The position numbers and the translations under genes were made by a program. Of a stretch of DNA of 64,000 nt, positions 46,993 through 55,604 are shown in pieces. Position 1 is the first letter of the stretch. Every line of letters begins with the position of its first letter. Origin of the DNA: DAIODI01 sp046349255 (lineage in GTDB: Bacteria > Pseudomonadota > Alphaproteobacteria > Rhizobiales > Aestuariivirgaceae); contig JAXMCR010000002.1 of assembly GCA_046349255.1 (NCBI GenBank), positions 62,001 to 126,000 on the forward strand, in the 5' to 3' direction. The notes below the pieces were generated by a model. It saw only the letters and a program-made list of their open reading frames with translations, did no database searches and was not told where the DNA came from.

Positions 46993-47015
46993 GTTTTTTG
47001 GAAAGATCGGGCCGT

Positions 47016-47789
47016 TCAAAACAGCGAAAATCCGCCGTCGATCGCTAGGTACTGACCCGTGACGTAGGACGATGCTTCCGAGAGAAAGAAAGCTGCCGCG
47101 CCCACCAGTTCGTCTGGATCGCCCCTACGACGCAGCGGGATATTCTGCATCAGCTCCTTCTTGAACGCCGGGTCCTCGTAGGCGTTCTCGACGCCCCGCA
47201 TGTGACTGTTCATGTAACCAGGCCCGATGGCATTTACCCGGATACGGTCCGGGCCCCACTCCGCGCCGAGCTGTCGGCAAAGCTGATCAACGCCCCCTTT
47301 CGAAGCGCCGTATGCCACGAGGCCATCGTACGCGAGGAAACTTGCGTTGGATGATATAAGGACAATGGACCCGCCTTTGCCCTGATCGCGCAGTCGGCGT
47401 CCGGCGGCGCGCGCGCACAAAAAGCAGCTCGTCAGGTTGATGTCGATGACGCGCCGGAAAGCATCAGGCGCCGTTTCATACGCAGCGGAGTGCAGGGTCA
47501 CACCGTGATTGACAACTATCCCGTCTAGTCTGCCGAATCGAGCAACTGCCGTGCTAACGACGTTGTCGACGTCACCTGCATCTTGCGCGTCGAACACCAC
47601 ATCGATCGCCGTACCGCCGCTATCGTTAATCCCACGCGCTACGGCCGAAACGTCCTCCGCCGTTCGGCCGGCGACGATCACGCTCGCGCCCAGCGCAGCC
47701 AGTCCTTCCGCAATCGCCTTGCCCAATCCGCGACCCGCGCCCGTAACGACGATAGCCTTTTTGGCAAGTGAGAAGTCCGGCGCCGTCAT
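47016..47789 (-). CDS. Short-chain dehydrogenase/reductase
   Basis: This 257-residue SDR has the cofactor motif VVTGAGRGLGKAIAEGL, VNHGVTLHS (NNAG-type), and the catalytic Ser, Tyr and Lys in VLISSNASFLAYDGLVAYGASKGGV. The ending SSYVTGQYLAIDGGFSLF is typical of classical SDRs. Its ATG overlaps the TetR stop (ATGA), so it is co-translated with the regulator. It probably oxidises or reduces an alcohol or keto intermediate. Confidence 0.9.
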   Translation of the reverse strand: MTAPDFSLAKKAIVVTGAGRGLGKAIAEGLAALGASVIVAGRTAEDVSAVARGINDSGGTAIDVVFDAQDAGDVDNVVSTAVARFGRLDGIVVNHGVTLHSAAYETAPDAFRRVIDINLTSCFLCARAAGRRLRDQGKGGSIVLISSNASFLAYDGLVAYGASKGGVDQLCRQLGAEWGPDRIRVNAIGPGYMNSHMRGVENAYEDPAFKKELMQNIPLRRRGDPDELVGAAAFFLSEASSYVTGQYLAIDGGFSLF

Positions 47790-48472
47790 CCGCTGGCCTT
47801 CACCTTGGACGTACGCGCCTTCGATCCCGTCTCAAGCCGCTCGAGGTCCACGTCACCCGCATCGATCGCCAGCTTATGTACGATATAGTCACGACACGCT
47901 GCCACCGCATCATCAGGCGAGAAATCGTCAACCCCGATCGAGAGATCGAGCCAAAGACCGTCGATCATTCCTATGAGCCCGATGGCAGCCTTCCGCGCAT
48001 GGATCTTCACGTTGCGCTGCTTTGCTGCCTTCTCGAAGAGGCGCGCGACAGACGTATGATACCGCGCATAGTTGGCGCGGTTGATCCTGGCAAACTGCTG
48101 GTTCGAAAGCGATGCGGTCCAGAAGCAAAGGTATGCGGCTCGTGCTGTCGAGTTGAAAAACTCGCTCCTGAAGATCGCATGGATTATGGCGAACAGCTTG
48201 CGCGTCGGGCTCTCCTGCTCCTGGGAGGCGCGGCGCGTCGTTTCTCCGAGGTCGTCGAGCAGCTTCTGGAAAGCGATCAGCAGTAGCTCTTCCTTGCTCT
48301 GGAAGTAGTGATTGGCGAGACCGCGCGAGACACCTGCCGCCTCGCAGATCTTGGCGATCGTGGTATTCTCGATGCCTTCTGTGGCGACGACGCGTAGCGT
48401 CGCAGCGACGAGGCTGTCGCGCCTGAACTTGTTGATCTCCGGATGTGTCTTTGGTCGTACGAGCACCGCCAT
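47786..48472 (-). CDS. TetR family regulator of the catabolic island
   Basis: This 228-residue protein has a TetR helix-turn-helix (RDSLVAATLRVVATEGIENTTIAKICEAAGVSRGLANHYFQSKEELLLIAF, about 18-70) and a BetI-like ligand domain. I chose the ATG at 48472, with AGGAGAGG in front. It lies inside the GMC/SDR operon, between two SDR genes. The three matching inverted repeats (33286-33301, 46973-46992, 50980-50999) are the best candidates for its binding sites, one of them before its own operon. The ligand is unknown. Confidence 0.9.
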   Translation of the reverse strand: MAVLVRPKTHPEINKFRRDSLVAATLRVVATEGIENTTIAKICEAAGVSRGLANHYFQSKEELLLIAFQKLLDDLGETTRRASQEQESPTRKLFAIIHAIFRSEFFNSTARAAYLCFWTASLSNQQFARINRANYARYHTSVARLFEKAAKQRNVKIHARKAAIGLIGMIDGLWLDLSIGVDDFSPDDAVAACRDYIVHKLAIDAGDVDLERLETGSKARTSKVKASG

Positions 48473-48508
48473 TCGCCTCTCCTTGACTTGCTGGCTGTCC
48501 AACAAGTG

Positions 48509-49282
48509 CTACTTCACAGAGTAACCACCATCAATCATGAGATTGACGCCGGTGATGTATGACGAGGCCTCCGACGCGAGGAACACGCAAGGCCAGACGA
48601 ACTCCGACACGCGACCGCGCCGGCCGAGCGGCGTCATCATGCGAACGCCGTCGTCGATGCTCTCACCGGCACCCGGAGAGACGTCGCCATAGCCGGGGAC
48701 ATGCTCCGTGTAACCCGGGTTGATGCTGTTCACCCGAATGCCGTGTTCACCCCACTCGACCGCCAGGTTGCGGCACATCTGATCAACGGCGCCTTTTGCG
48801 GCGGCGGCGGCCGTCAACTCCGCATAACCGACCACGCTGGAGTTGGCCGAGATGGCGATGATCGAGCCGCGGGAGCCGCGCCGAATCATTTCTCGGCCCG
48901 CGGCCTGCGCGACGTTGAAGTAGCCGGTGACCGAGATCGCCATCACCTTGTTCCACGCGGCCTCGCTCATCGTCGCCGCGGGTCCGTGCACGCCTGCAGC
49001 GGCATTGCAGACTGCTATGTCGATACCTCCGAACGTGGACGTGGCGACGTCCACAAGGCGATCGCAGTCGGCGCGTACCGTTATGTCGGCGCTGACCGCT
49101 ACCGCCCTTCCCCCCGCAGAGCGGCACTGTTCTGCTACCTGCTCGACTTCTTCCGCCGTTCGAGCGCCGACCACGACGGCTGCGCCTGAAGAGGCGAGCC
49201 CAAGCGCGATAGCCTTACCTAAACCCCGTCCGGCGCCGGTCACTACGGCAACCTTGCCGTCAAGTGAAAACGGATCCTTCAT
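48509..49282 (-). CDS. Short-chain dehydrogenase/reductase
   Basis: This 257-residue SDR has VAVVTGAGRGLGKAIALGL, AVCNAAAGVHGPAATM and IIAISANSSVVGYAELTAAAAAKGAVDQ. At the active site the usual Tyr of YxxxK seems to be replaced: the expected position reads TAAAAAKGA, so Lys is present but Tyr is not. This suggests a non-standard activity or loss of it. It ends SSYITGVNLMIDGGYSVK. The start overlaps the GMC oxidoreductase stop. Confidence 0.88.
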   Translation of the reverse strand: MKDPFSLDGKVAVVTGAGRGLGKAIALGLASSGAAVVVGARTAEEVEQVAEQCRSAGGRAVAVSADITVRADCDRLVDVATSTFGGIDIAVCNAAAGVHGPAATMSEAAWNKVMAISVTGYFNVAQAAGREMIRRGSRGSIIAISANSSVVGYAELTAAAAAKGAVDQMCRNLAVEWGEHGIRVNSINPGYTEHVPGYGDVSPGAGESIDDGVRMMTPLGRRGRVSEFVWPCVFLASEASSYITGVNLMIDGGYSVK

Positions 49283-50949
49283 GCACTCAGCTCCTGTGTC
49301 TCATGCGTTTCCCCGGCGCGGGCGACCACACGTACATGTTCTGGCGGCAGAAGCGGACGACCGCGAATGAGATCACTGATCCTTTCCGCCATCATCATTA
49401 CCGGCGCATTCAGATTGCCGCTCAAGATGCTGGGCATGATCGATGCATCGCAGATACGGAGACCGCTCACGCCGTGAACCTGGCCGTCCGGCGCGACCAC
49501 GGCGCGATCGTCCGAGCCCATGCGGCAGGTCGACGACGGGTGATACCCTGTGTCCCCCCATTCGCGGATGAAGTCGTCCATCGCCTGGCCGCCGCGAACG
49601 CTGGCTCCCGGAGACATCTCCGGACCGCGGAAGGCGTCGAACGCCTTCTGGGAGAAGATGTCACGAGCTAGATCGACGATACGACGCATGTCGCGCCAAT
49701 CCTTCGGCTCGCTGAAGTAGTTTGGCTGGATCAAGGGTGGATCGCGAGGATCAACCGAACGGAGCGTGACCGTGCCTCGGGACAGGGGTCGCATTGGCCC
49801 GGCATGCACGCGGAAGCCATGGCAGTCTACGCGCCGTTCAACGCTGTTGTTGTAGACGATCGGGACGAAGTGGAGCTGGCAATCAGGGTGCTTGGCATGA
49901 TCGTCGGCAAAGAGAAACGCGCCGGTATCATAATGGTTGGTAGAAGCCTGCCCGCTGCGGTCCACCAACCAGCGGATGCCGTTGAAAAGCTTCTTTAGGG
50001 GTTTCAACTCGCGGAACAGCGTGATCGGTTGCGTGCAGCGGTACTGGACGTGAACTTCCGTGTGGTCCTGCAGGTTTGCACCGACTTCGGGTGCGTCTTC
50101 AACGACTGGTATTGCCAGCTGCTTCAGATGATCTGCCTTGCCGAGGCCGGAAAGCATAAGGATCTTTGGGGTGTTGAAGGCACCCGCGCATAGAACGACT
50201 TCGCGTGTTGCCGCAAACCGCTGAGTTGTCCCCCCGCTGGACAGCAGCTCGACGCCAGTCGCCCGTCGCTTGTCGAAGAGCACCTTGTGAACCGCAGCAT
50301 TCGTCAGAATCCTGAGGTTCGGTCGGCATCTACGCGGCTCGAGGTACCCGCGAGACGTGCTCCAGCGCTCCCCGCCCTTGATGTTCTTGTCGAAGTAGGA
50401 AACGCCGTGCTGCTGACGTCCGTTGACGTCATCGCTAAACGGGTGGCCGGCCTGCTTACCCGCCTCGATGAACGAAGCGTGGAGCGGGCTCGATGCCCAT
50501 CCCCGTGAGACCGGGATCGCACCGCCAGAGCCACGATATGAGTCGCCGCCACCGACGAAGTCCTCGACCCTCTTGAAATATGGAAGTGCGTCTGCATAAG
50601 ACCAGCCTGTTGCGCCCTCCTCGACCCAGCGGTCGTAGTCGAGCGCATGCCCCCTGATGAAGATCATGCCGTTCAGCGACGATGAACCGCCTAGTACCTT
50701 GCCACGCGGCTGGTATAGCGTTCGGCCACCGAGCGCTGCCTGCGGTTCCGTGCGGTATTGCCAATTGTAGCGATCGCCTTTGATGTTGATGCTAACCGCC
50801 GCGGGCATGCGTATGGTGAAGGCGCCATCGTCGGGACCGGCCTCGAGCAGCAACACGCTCACATCGGAATCGTCGCTCAGGCGCGCCGCGATGATCGCGC
50901 CAGCCGAACCTGCCCCGACCACGATGTAATCGAACGTCGATGTCCTCAT
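49279..50949 (-). CDS. GMC family FAD oxidoreductase (choline dehydrogenase-like)
   Basis: This 556-residue flavoprotein begins FDYIVVGAGSAGAIIAARLSDD (FAD dinucleotide fold), continues with PRGKVLGGSSSLNGMIFIRGHALDYDRW and VVLCAGAFNTPKILMLSGLG, and ends with GDTGYHPSSTCRMGSDDRAVV...GLRICDASIMPSILSGNLNAPVMMMAERISDLI. These are the GMC signatures, with the catalytic His region STCRMG. Family members oxidise alcohols such as choline. I chose the ATG at 50949; others at 50958 and 50976 are possible. It is divergent from the cupin gene, with the candidate operator at 50980-50999 between them. Confidence 0.93.
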   Translation of the reverse strand: MRTSTFDYIVVGAGSAGAIIAARLSDDSDVSVLLLEAGPDDGAFTIRMPAAVSINIKGDRYNWQYRTEPQAALGGRTLYQPRGKVLGGSSSLNGMIFIRGHALDYDRWVEEGATGWSYADALPYFKRVEDFVGGGDSYRGSGGAIPVSRGWASSPLHASFIEAGKQAGHPFSDDVNGRQQHGVSYFDKNIKGGERWSTSRGYLEPRRCRPNLRILTNAAVHKVLFDKRRATGVELLSSGGTTQRFAATREVVLCAGAFNTPKILMLSGLGKADHLKQLAIPVVEDAPEVGANLQDHTEVHVQYRCTQPITLFRELKPLKKLFNGIRWLVDRSGQASTNHYDTGAFLFADDHAKHPDCQLHFVPIVYNNSVERRVDCHGFRVHAGPMRPLSRGTVTLRSVDPRDPPLIQPNYFSEPKDWRDMRRIVDLARDIFSQKAFDAFRGPEMSPGASVRGGQAMDDFIREWGDTGYHPSSTCRMGSDDRAVVAPDGQVHGVSGLRICDASIMPSILSGNLNAPVMMMAERISDLIRGRPLLPPEHVRVVARAGETHETQELSA

Positions 50950-50979
50950 AGATCCCATCGCAGCGCATCGGAGCAAAAA

Positions 50980-50999
50980 TTTGTTGTACGTTCAATAAA
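50980..50999. promoter_or_regulatory. Inverted repeat, candidate operator site 3 of the TetR regulon
   Basis: TTTGTTGT-ACGT-TCAATAAA matches the site-2 arms at 7 of 8 positions on each side and has the same ACGT spacer as site 1. It is in the divergent promoter region between the GMC gene (starts 50949, minus) and the cupin gene (starts 51040, plus). Confidence 0.6.
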
Positions 51000-51039
51000 T
51001 ATTTGGATCACTGCTGCTGCAATGTCAGGGAGGACACTG

Positions 51040-51873
51040 ATGCCGCGACGCGATCAATTGAAGCCGCTTGACGCCCCGACGCTCATCCGCATGGCCGAGG
51101 TTCCCTATGTCGTATGGGGCGATGATGAGTCCGGCTTCGTCAACGACCTCTTCTATGTGCTTAGCAAGGAAATGGTCCTCGTTACCGTGACCATGCCGCC
51201 GGGGGGGCGCTTCCGATCATCGGACCGCTTCCGTGCCTACTTCGACACTCATGAGTGCCTCTACGTGCTAAGCGGCGAGTACACCTGCCAGGATCCCGAG
51301 ACGGGCGAGGTGAAGACGGCGCGCGCGGGCGAGATGCTGTTCATGCCGGAACAACGCTGGCACTACGGCTACAACTTCGGTACGGAAGAATTGCGCCTCC
51401 TCGAGTGCATCGCGCCGCCGACGAATCAGGCCGCCCTGGGGCACGTGCCAAGGCCAAAGAAGCTAGTCGGCATCGACACCGCGGCAACGAGAAATTGGCC
51501 GCGCGCCAGCGAAGCTATCAGCAATCTGCGGGTCTGCCGGCGCGCATCCGCCCTCGTCGCAATCGTCGGCGACGCGCATGCCATTCGCGCCGAAATCCTT
51601 GCCAGCACGGAGCGCGTCTCGTTTGCTGTCCTAACGCTGCCGCCCAACGCCCGCAGCAATGACATCACCTTCCCCCACGACATTTGCTATCACGGCGACA
51701 AGGGCAGGTACTACGTCCAAGCTCCTTCGACGGGCGATTACTTCACGGGAGAAGCGGGCGACGTCGTCTTCCTTCCGGCCAACACCCCACACCGACTCTT
51801 CAACCACGACGCCCTGCCCGTCCAGGTACTGCTCGGTGGCGCGGGCGACTTCGGTCGCGTGGTCGCGGCATGA
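51040..51873 (+). CDS. Double-cupin protein
   Basis: This 277-residue protein has two cupin barrels. In the first, YFDTHECLYVLSGEYTCQDPETGEVKTARAGEMLFMPEQRWHYGYNFG carries the typical metal-ligand pattern. The second has HDICYHGDKGRYYVQAPSTGDYFTGEAGDVVFLPANTPHRLFNH. I chose the ATG at 51040, after GGGAGGA; an ATG at 51022 is also in frame. Two-cupin enzymes include dioxygenases and ureidoglycine aminohydrolase; the reaction cannot be decided here. The next gene overlaps its stop. Confidence 0.8.
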   Translation: MPRRDQLKPLDAPTLIRMAEVPYVVWGDDESGFVNDLFYVLSKEMVLVTVTMPPGGRFRSSDRFRAYFDTHECLYVLSGEYTCQDPETGEVKTARAGEMLFMPEQRWHYGYNFGTEELRLLECIAPPTNQAALGHVPRPKKLVGIDTAATRNWPRASEAISNLRVCRRASALVAIVGDAHAIRAEILASTERVSFAVLTLPPNARSNDITFPHDICYHGDKGRYYVQAPSTGDYFTGEAGDVVFLPANTPHRLFNHDALPVQVLLGGAGDFGRVVAA

Positions 51874-52664
51874 AGATGCCGCATCTTCCCTCATTGGCGG
51901 ACTTGTTCGACCTCTCCGGCAAGGTGGCCATCGTCACCGGCAGCGGATCGGGCCTCGGCGCATGCATCGCGTCTGCATTGGCAAAGTACGGCGCCAAAGT
52001 CGTCATTTGCGGTAGAACGGTTTCCGAAATTGAAGGAGTTCGCGATGAGATTATCGGTTCAGGCGGTCTCGCCGAGGCCATACCCTACGACGCAACCATG
52101 CACGAGCAGAGCACCGCGTTAGTCGACGCTACCGTCGCTCGCTTTGGCCGGCTGGATATCGCCGTCGTCAACCACGGGATCGGGCACGGGGGTGTCGCAG
52201 AATGCCTTAAGGTCGAAGAATGGGACACGGTGATGGCGATCAACCTCAGGGGCTGCTTCAGCGCGGCTCAGGCAGCTGGACGCCAGATGCTCCAGCAGGG
52301 CGACGGGGGATCGATCGTCGTTATCGGATCGACTGGTGGCGTCGTCGCTTTCCCAAATCTTCTCGCATATGCCACGTCAAAGGCGGGGGCCATTCAACTC
52401 GTCAAACAGCTGGCCGTCGAATGGGGCGACCGGGGCATCCGCGTGAACGCTGTGTGCCCCGGATACATGACGCATATGATGAAGGGTACACGCGACCGCT
52501 ATTCGGGTGGTGATGTGGACGAGTGGGTAACTCGTCAGACGCCGATGCGGCGATGGGGTTCCCCGGACGAGCTTATTGGCGCCATCGTATTTTTTGCGGG
52601 TGGTGGCTCAACTTTCGTCACCGGGCAGGTGTTATCGGTCGACGGTGGTTATACGAGTCTTTAG
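51870..52664 (+). CDS. Short-chain dehydrogenase/reductase
   Basis: This 264-residue SDR has VAIVTGSGSGLGACIASAL, VVNHGIGHGG, and the catalytic region IVVIGSTGGVVAFPNLLAYATSKAGAIQ with Ser, Tyr and Lys. It ends STFVTGQVLSVDGGYTSL. The ATG overlaps the cupin stop (ATGA), so both belong to the divergent operon under candidate operator site 3. It may act on the same intermediate as the other SDRs of the island. Confidence 0.9.
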   Translation: MKMPHLPSLADLFDLSGKVAIVTGSGSGLGACIASALAKYGAKVVICGRTVSEIEGVRDEIIGSGGLAEAIPYDATMHEQSTALVDATVARFGRLDIAVVNHGIGHGGVAECLKVEEWDTVMAINLRGCFSAAQAAGRQMLQQGDGGSIVVIGSTGGVVAFPNLLAYATSKAGAIQLVKQLAVEWGDRGIRVNAVCPGYMTHMMKGTRDRYSGGDVDEWVTRQTPMRRWGSPDELIGAIVFFAGGGSTFVTGQVLSVDGGYTSL

Positions 52665-52801
52665 TAATTGGTCGACTGCTGGCTGTTACGGCGAGCCACC
52701 CACTCCGGGACGGCCAAACAGCTACGCCCCGTGACAATCACAACTCTATCGCGATTCCGACCGGCCGCAGTGGCGGATACATGTGACCATCTGTGCTTTA
52801 G

Positions 52802-53395
52802 CTAAAACTTCCGGATGCGTGCCCAACCGGGTTTCTGGTCCCACCAGCAAAGCATCTGTGTGATGCTATCGACCATGTCGTCGTGCTTGGACATCGGGAA
52901 GGAGAGCAGTTCGCTCTTGAGCTCTGGAAGCCAGCTAGCACCCTTGGGGAAGAATACACGAGCGCACTCGATCTTTGCTGATTGCGCAGAAAGTCGCGAA
53001 ACCTTGTCCTGCTCGGGTCGGTAGGTTCGCGCTGAAAACCCGGAGCGGTTCAATTCTTCCGCCAGAGCCGTGCCCACGCCGGCATCTTCAACAATGATCG
53101 TGTTCGGCCACCACGCCTGGGCTAACTCGAGCGCCCTCTTGCGCAGATCCGGATACAGCTCGCGAACCCGCACAAGGTCCATCAGATAGAATTTTTCACC
53201 GATGACGTACCACGTCGTGCAGACGGAGTAGTCATTCTGCTCCGACGTCTTTTGGGCCACATCCCAGCTTTGATAGACCTCGTACCTTGGGCGCACGGGG
53301 GGCTCTTCGTAGAATTGAATCCATTCCCAGCGGACGAGGTTCCCTTCCACAGGGATGGGCGCCTGCGCGACGATGCCGACGGATTGTGGATCGTC
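52802..53395 (-). pseudogene. Phage terminase large subunit fragment
   Basis: The minus-strand frame contains the C-terminal nuclease part of a TerL protein: APIPVEGNLVRWEWIQFYEEPP, YQSWDVAQKTSEQNDYSVCTTWYVIG (first nuclease Asp), TIIVEDAGVGTALAEEL and ending MSKHDDMVDSITQMLCWW. The ATPase half is missing; upstream of about 53395 the frame runs into unrelated sequence that encodes a TPR-type protein on the other strand. It is a prophage remnant. Limits are approximate. Confidence 0.75.
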
Positions 53396-53719
53396 CGCTC
53401 GGTCGCAGCCAGCGAACGAGGTGATTTCACCCGCAGCTGCCTTCATGCCGAACGCGCTTCCATCCTGATGGAACGCAATCGACAGACTGCATCTTACCTT
53501 GCGTATTCCTATGCGAAGGCCGGTAACATCGACAGAGCACGCAAGATTATGCGCCGGATTGGACCCGGAGTGAACGGTCATACACCGGCACTGCTCGCTG
53601 CACCTCTTCTGGCACTCGGCGAGGACGAGGAAGCCCGCCGCGTCGTACGCATTTCGAAAGCCGAGCGTTGTCCGCATCGCGCCGTTCTCTGGTGCGACCC
53701 ACGAACTAAATCGCTTTAG
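53395..53719 (+). pseudogene. TPR-repeat protein, C-terminal fragment
   Basis: On the plus strand the frame from about 53395 to 53719 reads ASERGDFTRSCLHAERASILM, then SYLAYSYAKAGNIDRARKIMRRIGPG and LLALGEDEEARRVVRISKAERCPH. These are TPR-like helices and the RCP..WL..DPR-type ending seen in TPR regulators. The beginning is replaced by the terminase remnant on the opposite strand, so the gene is truncated. The fragment is not from the family member at 22083. Confidence 0.45.
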
Positions 53720-54065
53720 TGCTCGATATTCAGTGCGCCTGCCGAGATCGCGGCGCCAGGCGATGACGGCAATGTCGATTTCAATTGAAGTTAGTTGTGA
53801 GGTCTCTTCGGCTCGAGATCGCATGGGACAGTGAGCACGACCGAAATCTAATCATTTTCAACACTCATTCGCATAATCGAGAGATATGGAAGTACGGCAT
53901 TGCCCGCCGGGTTGGCAATCTGTTGAAGCATGTTGCCTCCGCTTATTCACAACGGCAATCATCCCAATCCTCCAACGTTCCTCGCCTGACTCAACGTTAG
54001 CATACGTGATACGATTCGAGGGTCGGTGGCCGGGCAAAACATCGCTGATGAGGCGTCAGTCGTTG
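53720..54065. other. Intergenic region of 346 bp, no gene recognised
   Basis: No convincing reading frame. It contains 27 bases (53866-53892) that match 20391-20417 at 24 positions; see findings. I see no RNA gene or terminator. Confidence 0.4.
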
Positions 54066-55286
54066 ATGAATCATTTGGAAGCAGTTGTGATCGGAGGTGG
54101 TCAATCCGGCTTGGCGACTAGCCATTTCCTTCAGCAAATCGGCTGTGAGCATGTCGTATTAGAACGAGCACGTGTTGCGGAGCGATGGCGAACTGAGCGC
54201 TGGGATTCCCTGCACTTTCAGTTTCCGAATTCCTTTGTTCGCTTACCTGGTTTCGCCCTCGATGCGGAGCCTGACCGATTTGCTCACTATAGCGAAATCG
54301 TAAAGTTCGTAGAGGGCTACGCGAACAAAACTGGTGTTCCAGTGCTGACAGACACAGAGGTCACCCGACTTTGTAAGGGCCCCAAGCCTGGAACATTCAG
54401 TGCTGAGACGAACCACGGAACGTTTACGGGGTTAAACGTCGTCATTGCAACTGGCCCATTTCAGAAACCGATCCGACCTCATTTTGCAGAAGCTATCTCG
54501 GCTACGGTCTACCAAGTCGACGCGGCCCTCTACCGAAACCCGGGCGAATTACCATCGGGCAACGTACTCGTGGTTGGAAGTGGTGCGTCGGGCTGTCAGA
54601 TTGCTGAGGAACTTTATCAGTCCGGTCGGAAGGTGTTTCTAGCGATCAGCAGGCACAGGCGGACCCCTCGCCGCTACAAAGGTAAGGACATTCTCTGGTG
54701 GTTTGAACAATTGGGAAGGCTAGACATTCCAATCGATGCGCTTCCAAATAAGCGACCTCCGCCTTCAACTGTTATTACAGGCATCGCAGGAGGACACCTT
54801 GTAGACGTCCGGCGATTTGCGAGAGATGGCGTTAGCATAGTTGGGCACATTCAAGGAGCAACGGCAGATAGATTTTCGATAGCGCCCAACGCCAACGCAA
54901 TTCTTGATGAAGCCGATCAATCATGCCGCGACTTTCTTGCGTCTGCAGACGCACTAGCCAGTCGCTTGGGATTCGGAGATGTCGGAGAAGAGGAAGAGTT
55001 TTTCTGTCGGCAATTGGTCCACGAAGTCGTTGGCCTAGACCTCAAGAAGGAGGGCATCACATCCATAATCTGGGCGACCGGATACACCTTCGACTACGGA
55101 TGGGTTGAACTTCCCATTTTCTCCGCAGACGGGGTTCCACAACAGAAGCGGGGCGTCACAGCGTTGGACGGAGCTTTCTTTGTAGGATTGCATTGGATGT
55201 ACAATTTCAAATCTGGCTTGCTCCCTTATGTGGGCGAGGATGCGGCCTTCGTGAGCCAGCAGATTCACAGCAGAATTCGAATGTGA
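54066..55286 (+). CDS. Flavin-dependent monooxygenase, FAD/NAD(P)-binding (FMO/YUCCA-like)
   Basis: This 406-residue protein has two dinucleotide-binding motifs: AVVIGGGQSGLATSHFLQQIG (FAD) at residue about 6 and NVLVVGSGASGCQIAEEL (NADPH) at about 170. Between them lie FPNSFVRLPGFALD and VVIATGPFQKP. The ending IIWATGYTFDYGWVELPIF is typical of flavin-containing monooxygenases. They oxygenate amines, sulfur compounds or ketones. Its composition is nearer 50 percent GC than its neighbours. It lies upstream of the GcvPA-like gene with a 318-base gap and may be a separate unit. Confidence 0.87.
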   Translation: MNHLEAVVIGGGQSGLATSHFLQQIGCEHVVLERARVAERWRTERWDSLHFQFPNSFVRLPGFALDAEPDRFAHYSEIVKFVEGYANKTGVPVLTDTEVTRLCKGPKPGTFSAETNHGTFTGLNVVIATGPFQKPIRPHFAEAISATVYQVDAALYRNPGELPSGNVLVVGSGASGCQIAEELYQSGRKVFLAISRHRRTPRRYKGKDILWWFEQLGRLDIPIDALPNKRPPPSTVITGIAGGHLVDVRRFARDGVSIVGHIQGATADRFSIAPNANAILDEADQSCRDFLASADALASRLGFGDVGEEEEFFCRQLVHEVVGLDLKKEGITSIIWATGYTFDYGWVELPIFSADGVPQQKRGVTALDGAFFVGLHWMYNFKSGLLPYVGEDAAFVSQQIHSRIRM

Positions 55287-55604
55287 GACCAAGTCACCAA
55301 TTTGTTTGGATGGTCAAACTTCCCCGTAACTGAACACGCATGGTGCAGTGAAGGGAAAATGTGATGTTGGCCAATATCCGCCGGCGCAAACGGGCACCGA
55401 CTTTCGCGGTCGGTTCTTTCGCGTTTGACCATGGGCTCCCATGCTATGAGGCGTTTCAAGGGCGCCCCGACGCGCTGGCACCTTGCGAATTCGTAGAGTT
55501 TCTGCAGAACTGTCGAGCTGTCTCGTCCCCTCACGTGAATGCGAGGTGACAGCGAAGGACGAATAATTGGCTACTGTTGTAGGGCAAAGAAGAAGGATGT
55601 TGCT
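55287..55604. other. Intergenic region of 318 bp before the GcvPA-like operon
   Basis: No gene recognised. The sequence near 55298-55318 (TTTGTTTGGATGGTCAAACT) looks vaguely like the TetR operator consensus but its arms do not match well enough to call it. The promoter of the gcvPA-like operon must lie here. Confidence 0.35.

Noticed and set aside
55298..55318. Possible fourth TetR operator upstream of the GcvPA-like gene
   Set aside because: Symmetry and arm identity to the consensus are too poor.
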